From JBDUDR01 sp040002845 (GTDB lineage Bacteria; Actinomycetota; Actinomycetes; Propionibacteriales; Nocardioidaceae), in NCBI GenBank assembly GCA_040002845.1, contig JBDUDR010000006.1, positions 1 through 45,786 on the forward strand: DNA of 45,786 bases. Reading direction: 5' to 3'. Positions 42,054 through 45,786 of this stretch are shown piece by piece (the first letter of the stretch is position 1; every line of letters begins with the position of its first letter). Below the pieces are notes generated by a model. That model was not told the DNA's origin. It worked only from the letters and a program-made list of their open reading frames with translations, and searched no databases. The position numbers were made by a program, and so were the translations under genes.

Positions 42054-42059
42054 TAGCCT
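42054..42059 (+). promoter_or_regulatory. Predicted -10 (TAGCCT) for leaderless aldo/keto reductase gene
   Basis: TAGCCT, then 7 nt, then the ATG at 42067. Confidence 0.5.
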
Positions 42060-42066
42060 TCGCGGC

Positions 42067-43035
42067 ATGCGCCAGCGATTCGTCGGCCGGACCGGTCTGC
42101 AGGTGTCCCGGCTGGGTCTGGGCACCATGACCTGGGGTCGCGAGACCGACGAGTACGAAGCACGTGAGCAGATGACCGCCTTCATCGAGGCGGGGGGAAC
42201 TCTGGTCGACACGGCTGCCAACTATGTCGGCGGTGCCAGTGAGGAGCTGCTCGGAGCGGTGCTGGCCGACACCGTCGATCGCGACGAGGTCGTGCTCGCC
42301 ACCAAGGCCGGCGTCGAACGCCTGGACGGACGGTCTGCTGCCGACGTGTCCAGCGGGCGGCTGCTCAACCAGCTCGATCGCTCGCTCCGCCGGCTGGGCA
42401 TCGACCACGTGGATCTGTGGCAGGTGCACGTCTGGCTCGACGAGTTTCCGCTCGACGAGACGTTGTCCGCCCTGGACTTGGCGGTCACATCGGGGCGGGT
42501 GCGCTATGTCGGGGTGTCGAACTACAGCGGTTGGCAGACCGCGAAGGCTGCGACGTGGCAGCGAGCTTGGCCTGACCGTGCACCGCTGGCCTCGACCCAG
42601 GTGGAGTACTCCCTGCTGCAGCGCGGCATCGAGCGTGAGGTGGTGCCGGCCGCGCAGGATGCGGGACTGGGCATCCTGTGCTGGTCGCCGTTGGGTCGCG
42701 GCGTGCTGACCGGCAAGTACAGGAGCGGCACGCCATCCGACTCGCGGTCCGCCGACCCTGATCTGGAGGGGTTCGTGGGCGCGTACCTCAACGATCGTGC
42801 GCACGGGATCGTCGAGGCAGCGTGCAAGGCGGCGGACGGTCTTGGCCTGTCCCCGGTCCAGGTCGCCCTGGCATGGGTCTGCGATCGCCCCGGTGTGACG
42901 TCGGCGATCGTGGGCGCCCGGACGGCCGCGCAGCTGCTTGCATCGCTGTCTTCTGAGGACGTCGAACTACCCGAGGAGATCGTCGTCGCGCTCGACGACA
43001 TCTCTGCCCCCTGCGTCGGATACCCAGAGCGCTGA
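42067..43035 (+). CDS. Aldo/keto reductase
   Basis: A 322-residue NAD(P)H-dependent reductase of the AKR superfamily ((alpha/beta)8 barrel). The catalytic Asp and Tyr lie in VDTAANYVGGASE (about 48-60), Lys in ATKAG and His in WQVHVW. GVSNYSGWQ and the C-terminal AIVGARTAAQL cofactor region are typical. The longer open frame starting at 41959 is a shadow. The substrate is unknown. It is divergent from the luciferase-like gene and followed by DUF5703. Confidence 0.93.
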   Translation: MRQRFVGRTGLQVSRLGLGTMTWGRETDEYEAREQMTAFIEAGGTLVDTAANYVGGASEELLGAVLADTVDRDEVVLATKAGVERLDGRSAADVSSGRLLNQLDRSLRRLGIDHVDLWQVHVWLDEFPLDETLSALDLAVTSGRVRYVGVSNYSGWQTAKAATWQRAWPDRAPLASTQVEYSLLQRGIEREVVPAAQDAGLGILCWSPLGRGVLTGKYRSGTPSDSRSADPDLEGFVGAYLNDRAHGIVEAACKAADGLGLSPVQVALAWVCDRPGVTSAIVGARTAAQLLASLSSEDVELPEEIVVALDDISAPCVGYPER

Positions 43036-43063
43036 GCCGGCCTCGGCGGCGTCCGGCACAATG

Positions 43064-43255
43064 ATGAGCACCATGGAGTACGAGTTCAGGCGGTTCTCGC
43101 TCCCGCGGACGCTGCCGCGTGCAATGGTGCGACGCCTGCTCACAGATCATGCGGAGTACGGCGGTTGGGAGCTCGACCGCCTGAGGATGTTCCCGGATGG
43201 CAGTCGTCGGATCATCCTGCGGCGCAAGATCATCCGGGTGACTCGCACCTACTAG
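43064..43255 (+). CDS. DUF5703 family small protein
   Basis: A short, basic protein of 63 residues (starting MSTMEYEFRRFSLPRT) that matches the actinobacterial DUF5703 family of unknown function. Central conserved region RRLLTDHAEYGGWELDRLR, ending in ILRRKIIRVTRTY. Several ATG codons (43061, 43064, 43073) are possible starts and none has a clear ribosome site. It lies 28 nt downstream of the aldo/keto reductase. Confidence 0.82.
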   Translation: MSTMEYEFRRFSLPRTLPRAMVRRLLTDHAEYGGWELDRLRMFPDGSRRIILRRKIIRVTRTY

Positions 43256-43264
43256 GGGATGTCG

Positions 43265-44569
43265 TCAGGCCAGGTCGAGGAACCTGTCCAGCACCCTTGC
43301 ACCGAACTCCAGTCCGTCGATCGGCACCCGTTCGTCGACGCCGTGGAACAGCGCGCTGAAGTCGAGGTCGGACGGCAGTCGGAGCGGCGAGAAGCCGTAC
43401 CCCGTGATCCCCAGTTTGCTCCACGCCTTGCTGTCGGTGCCGCCTGACATCAGGTACGGCGCCACTCGGGCGCTGGGGTCGTGTTCGAGCAGCGACGTGC
43501 GCATCGCGTCGACGAGATCCCCCCGGAACGGAACCTCCAACGCGATGTCGTCGTGCACGGGCTCGATGCTGACCTGTTCGCCGAGCAACGTCTGCAAGGT
43601 GGCGAGGAACTCGTCCTTGGTGCCCGGTAGGTAACGTCCGTCGATGTACGCAACGGCCTCTCCGGGCACGACGTTCAGCTTGTAGCCGGACTCCAGCATG
43701 GTTGGGTTCGAGATGTTGCGGATGCCGGCTCCTAGCATGCGTCCGGCGACCCCGAAGCGCCGCAGGATCGCCTCATGGTCGGTGGGGTCGTCGCCGGTGA
43801 TGTTGCCGACCTCGGTGAACAGCGCGGTCATCGTGTCCGTCAGTTGCACCGGCCACTCGTGGCGCCCGATCCGTGCGACCGCCTCGCTCAGGGCGGTGAC
43901 CGGGTTGTCGGGATGCAGCATCGATCCGTGGCCCGCCGTGCCTCTCGCGCGCAGCCGCAGCCAGCACATTCCCTTCTCGGCCGTCTCGATGAGGTACAGA
44001 CGTTGCCCGTTGATGGTGACCGAGTGTCCCCCGACCTCCCCGATCGCCTCCGTACAGCCTTCGAGAGCTTCGGGGTGGTGGTCCGCGAGCCAATGTGCGC
44101 CCTGCCCGCCCCCGGACTCCTCGTCGGCGGTGAAACAGAGCACGATCGGACGTTCCGGTGCAGCGTCCGCCGTGGTTCTCGCGCGCACGACCGAGAGGAT
44201 CATCGCGTCGAAGTCCTTCATGTCGACGGCTCCCCTGCCCCAGATGTACCCGTCACGGATCTCCCCGGAGAACGGGTCGACCTGCCAGTCGCCGGCCAGG
44301 GCGGGCACCACATCGAGGTGGCCGTGGACGAGCAGTGCGTCGCCTCGGCTGTGGTCGCCCCACCGGGCCACCAGGGTCGTCCGACCGGGCGCCGACTCGT
44401 ACACATCGGTGTGGATGCCGACGTCCTCCAGTAGCGTCGCCACGTGCTCGGCGGTGCTCCGCTCTCCGGGCCCCTGGCCATCTCCGAAGTTGGAGCTGTC
44501 TTGCCGGATCAGGTCCCGGCAGATCTCGACGACCTCGGCCTCGGGTGTGTAGCTGGTGCGTTGGGTCAT
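43265..44569 (-). CDS. M20/M25/M40 family metallopeptidase
   Basis: A 434-residue zinc metallopeptidase or related amidohydrolase. Metal-ligand motifs are HGHLDVVPA, GRGAVDMKDF and DEESGGG, the last carrying the general-base Glu; a dimerisation domain sits between about residues 185 and 300. The nearest mycobacterial gene by order is Rv2141c. ATG at 44569 is preferred; a GGGGCC precedes it. The peptide or acyl-amino-acid substrate is unknown. It is convergent with DUF5703 and its start faces the tRNA gene. Confidence 0.92.
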   Translation of the reverse strand: MTQRTSYTPEAEVVEICRDLIRQDSSNFGDGQGPGERSTAEHVATLLEDVGIHTDVYESAPGRTTLVARWGDHSRGDALLVHGHLDVVPALAGDWQVDPFSGEIRDGYIWGRGAVDMKDFDAMILSVVRARTTADAAPERPIVLCFTADEESGGGQGAHWLADHHPEALEGCTEAIGEVGGHSVTINGQRLYLIETAEKGMCWLRLRARGTAGHGSMLHPDNPVTALSEAVARIGRHEWPVQLTDTMTALFTEVGNITGDDPTDHEAILRRFGVAGRMLGAGIRNISNPTMLESGYKLNVVPGEAVAYIDGRYLPGTKDEFLATLQTLLGEQVSIEPVHDDIALEVPFRGDLVDAMRTSLLEHDPSARVAPYLMSGGTDSKAWSKLGITGYGFSPLRLPSDLDFSALFHGVDERVPIDGLEFGARVLDRFLDLA

Positions 44570-44642
44570 GGCCCCATCTTGCACCCGAGCGGTGGATCGA
44601 CCTGAGGGTCTTGGAGGTGACCGGAGATAGTGTGCGGTTTGC

Positions 44643-44648
44643 TAGAGT
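44643..44648 (+). promoter_or_regulatory. Predicted -10 (TAGAGT) for tRNA-Leu
   Basis: TAGAGT in an extended -10 context (TGC before it), 33 nt upstream of the tRNA 5' end. Arms GCGCCGC (44653-44659) and GCGGCGC (44674-44680) could form a hairpin in the 5' leader. No convincing -35 box was seen. Confidence 0.4.
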
Positions 44649-44681
44649 TGCGGCGCCGCAGTGGGTGTTTGCCGCGGCGCT

Positions 44682-44769
44682 GTCCGGGTGGCGGAATAGG
44701 CAGACGCGCTAGCTTGAGGTGCTAGTCCTCGTATAGAGGGTGGGGGTTCAAGTCCCCCCTCGGACACCA
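44682..44769 (+). tRNA. tRNA-Leu (anticodon GAG)
   Basis: An 88-nt tRNA including an encoded CCA. The acceptor stem pairs GTCCGGG with CTCGGAC, the anticodon stem CTAGC/GCTAG holds loop TTGAGGT (anticodon GAG), the long variable arm is typical of class II tRNA-Leu, and the T-arm GGGGGTTCAAGTCCCCCC is complete. Reads CUC and CUU codons. Its 3' end is a classic integration site, and integrase remnants follow. Confidence 0.95.
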
Positions 44770-44771
44770 AG

Positions 44772-44796
44772 AAAGACCAGGTCTGACCTGGTCTTT
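44772..44796 (+). terminator. Terminator of tRNA-Leu
   Basis: AAAGACCAGGTC, one T, then GACCTGGTCTTT form a perfect 12-bp inverted repeat directly after the tRNA, ending in a run of three T and then CATCATTTT. This is a good intrinsic terminator or stem-loop. Confidence 0.75.
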
Positions 44797-44824
44797 CATC
44801 ATTTTCAGGGGTCTAGGATTGCCT

Positions 44825-44846
44825 CCAGTGGTGCACCAGTGGTGCA
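44825..44846 (+). repeat. Tandem 11-bp direct repeat upstream of the integrase fragment
   Basis: CCAGTGGTGCA occurs twice in immediate succession (44825-44835, 44836-44846). Each junction contains the palindrome GGTGCACC. It lies between tRNA-Leu and the integrase start, where arm-type recombinase sites are found. Confidence 0.65.
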
Positions 44847-44872
44847 CCGAGCACGTTCGGGAGGCGAGCGAT

Positions 44873-45157
44873 ATGGCCTGGATCGAGGAGAAGAAACGGT
44901 CCGACGGAGGCACCTCGGCCATCGTCCGCTGCCGCCTCGGCGGCACCCGTTCCGGCGGTATGCAGACCGAGACCTTCGGTGCTGGAAGCGACGCACAGAA
45001 CCGGGCTCGCGCCGAAGGTTTTAAACAGCTGGCGGCGGCCGCTGGCGAGCGCTGGCCGGACGGCTGGGTCAGGGGCGCAGGCTTCGGGCGCCCGCGTGAG
45101 GACGCCGATCCGATGGTCGCGCCCCCGAGGCGCGGTCGACTCCGTGACGACACGTGA
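44873..45157 (+). pseudogene. Tyrosine recombinase/phage integrase, N-terminal fragment
   Basis: A 94-codon frame from the ATG at 44873 that encodes the N-terminal arm-binding part of an actinobacterial site-specific integrase (MAWIEEKKRSDGGTSAIVRC; TFGAGSDAQNRARAEGFKQL; WPDGWVRGAGFGRPR), then loses similarity at about residue 80 and stops. The SAM-like core and catalytic R-H-R-Y domain are missing. The start follows GGGAGG. It is next to tRNA-Leu, the likely insertion site. It cannot work as a recombinase. Confidence 0.75.
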
Positions 45158-45164
45158 AGCTGGG

Positions 45165-45425
45165 TCAGATGCGTGAACGTCGTCGGTTGTGGCTCAGCAC
45201 AGCCGTCAACCGAACCGGCGGACTCGTGATCGGCTGCTCCCCTGCCGCTACCAGCTCCTCCAGATGTTCGATCCTGAACCTGACGTGCTTGCCTATCCGC
45301 GTGCAACGCACCCGTCGAAGCCGCGCGGCCTCGGCCACCCAGCGAGCCGGCACGTTCAGGTAGTCGGCCGCCTCGTCGGTGGTCAGGAGGCGAGGTGCGG
45401 TCGCGGGAACCGGTGAGTCCGTCAT
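45165..45425 (-). CDS. Excisionase-family HTH DNA-binding protein
   Basis: An 86-residue small DNA-binding protein. The HTH_17/MerR-like region LTTDEAADYLNVPARWVAEA (residues 14-33), followed by CTRIGKHVRFRIEHLEEL (41-58), is the excisionase (Xis/AlpA) pattern. ATG at 45425 follows AGGAAGGG. It runs toward the integrase fragment (8 nt apart, convergent), the opposite of the usual xis-int order. It may be functional; its own integrase is not in view. Confidence 0.85.
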   Translation of the reverse strand: MTDSPVPATAPRLLTTDEAADYLNVPARWVAEAARLRRVRCTRIGKHVRFRIEHLEELVAAGEQPITSPPVRLTAVLSHNRRRSRI

Positions 45426-45530
45426 CGGGCATCCCTTCCTGGATCGTCGGGCGTCAACCTCCACAGGTGCAGAGCAGTGCCGGACGTGGACCACGCCCAG
45501 GCAAGCCACCTTGCTCGTCGCCCGCCTCGG

Positions 45531-45536
45531 TAGCGT
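45531..45536 (+). promoter_or_regulatory. Predicted -10 (TAGCGT) for leaderless pRiA4b ORF-3 gene
   Basis: TAGCGT, then 7 nt, then the GTG at 45544. The site lies in the divergent space with the excisionase gene. Confidence 0.45.
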
Positions 45537-45543
45537 TCGGAAC

Positions 45544-45786
45544 GTGACAGGACGAGACCCTGACCCAGCCGACCTCCAGCGGCAATTCCAAGAAGCCATC
45601 GCCGGCATGGAGCTCGATGACCTCAAGGAACTTACCGGCCAGCTCCCCGTGTTCGCTGGTCGCGTCCCCTCCGAGCCCGAGCAGCGTCCATCACTGCGGA
45701 AGCCACGTCGCAACGAGCCCGGGATCCTCCGCGTTCGGGTCGACTTGGAGCACGCCAAGCCACCAATCTGGCGAAGGCTCGACGTG
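45544..45786 (+). CDS. Plasmid pRiA4b ORF-3-like protein (3' end cut by window edge)
   Basis: 81 codons from the GTG at 45544 run off the right edge. After an N-terminal lead of about 65 residues (TGRDPDPADLQRQFQEAIAG...) the segment ILRVRVDLEHAKPPIWRRLD matches the conserved start of the pRiA4b ORF-3 (IS1096 TnpR-like) domain. The family is frequent on plasmids and mobile elements and has no settled function. Its place beyond the tRNA and integrase fragment fits a mobile region. Confidence 0.75.
   Translation, partial: MTGRDPDPADLQRQFQEAIAGMELDDLKELTGQLPVFAGRVPSEPEQRPSLRKPRRNEPGILRVRVDLEHAKPPIWRRLDV

Noticed and set aside
44770..45786. Second copy of the tRNA-Leu 3' end (attR)
   Set aside because: None seen in the remaining sequence; the other element end must lie outside the window.
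1..45786. CRISPR array or complete insertion sequence
   Set aside because: No regularly spaced direct repeats and no transposase gene with terminal repeats were found.

Overview
This is chromosomal DNA from a high-GC actinobacterium. It carries the complete Pup-proteasome pathway (pup, dop, pafA, prcA, prcB, the ATPase mpa/ARC and the regulators pafB/pafC). It also has the mycothiol ligase mshC, an F420-type luciferase-like oxidoreductase and Tat export genes. Gene order (helY-tatC-tatA-pafC-pafB ... pafA-prcA-prcB-pup-dop-mpa-trmI-recB-type nuclease-metH-PAC2-mshC ... uppP-M20) follows, from memory, the Rv2092c-Rv2141c block of Mycobacterium tuberculosis. Absence of mycobacterial accessory genes and the insertions listed below suggest a non-mycobacterial actinobacterium (perhaps Nocardioidaceae or Kribbellaceae); that placement is a guess.

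Layout. 1-6.3 kb (minus strand): a tightly coupled run pafB-pafC-tatA-tatC-unknown-dagK-helY, with helY cut by the left edge. 6.4-7.5 kb: a divergent DUF3866 gene. 7.5-13.6 kb (minus): dop, then pup-prcB-prcA-pafA and a two-domain FKBP lipoprotein. 13.6-18.1 kb: an accessory patch resembling a small dormancy (DosR-like) island: a universal stress protein with a good DosR-box match, a DosR-like response regulator, a double-GAF DosS-like kinase with heme-ligand residues in register, an FMN-type flavin reductase/oxidase fold protein, and two decayed genes (DoxX and GNAT remnants). 18.1-24.3 kb: a Nudix-kinase fusion, mpa, trmI, an M50 protease and a Fe-S RecB-type nuclease. 24.3-30.3 kb: a five-gene peptide ABC importer operon. 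30.4-34.6 kb: HAD phosphatase and metH. 34.7-44.6 kb: PAC2, mshC, the DUF3090/SCO1664/phosphoglycerate-mutase-like group, corA, uppP, LLM oxidoreductase, aldo/keto reductase, DUF5703 and an M20 peptidase. 44.7 kb to the end: tRNA-Leu(GAG) followed by a truncated tyrosine integrase, an excisionase-like HTH gene and a pRiA4b ORF-3 family gene. This looks like the edge of an integrated element at a tRNA.

How the genes connect. Dop deamidates the C-terminal Gln of Pup, PafA ligates Pup to lysines, and Mpa/ARC unfolds pupylated substrates into the PrcAB core. PafBC is the paired WYL activator known to control a DNA-damage response in mycobacteria. A PAC2 (assembly-chaperone-like) gene lies in the same neighbourhood.

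The most striking unlisted signal is promoter architecture. More than ten start codons in this window lie exactly 6-8 nt downstream of a TANNNT hexamer, usually TAGnnT. This implies leaderless mRNAs, including an overlapping back-to-back pair at 18073-18079. No CRISPR array, riboswitch or complete insertion sequence was seen.
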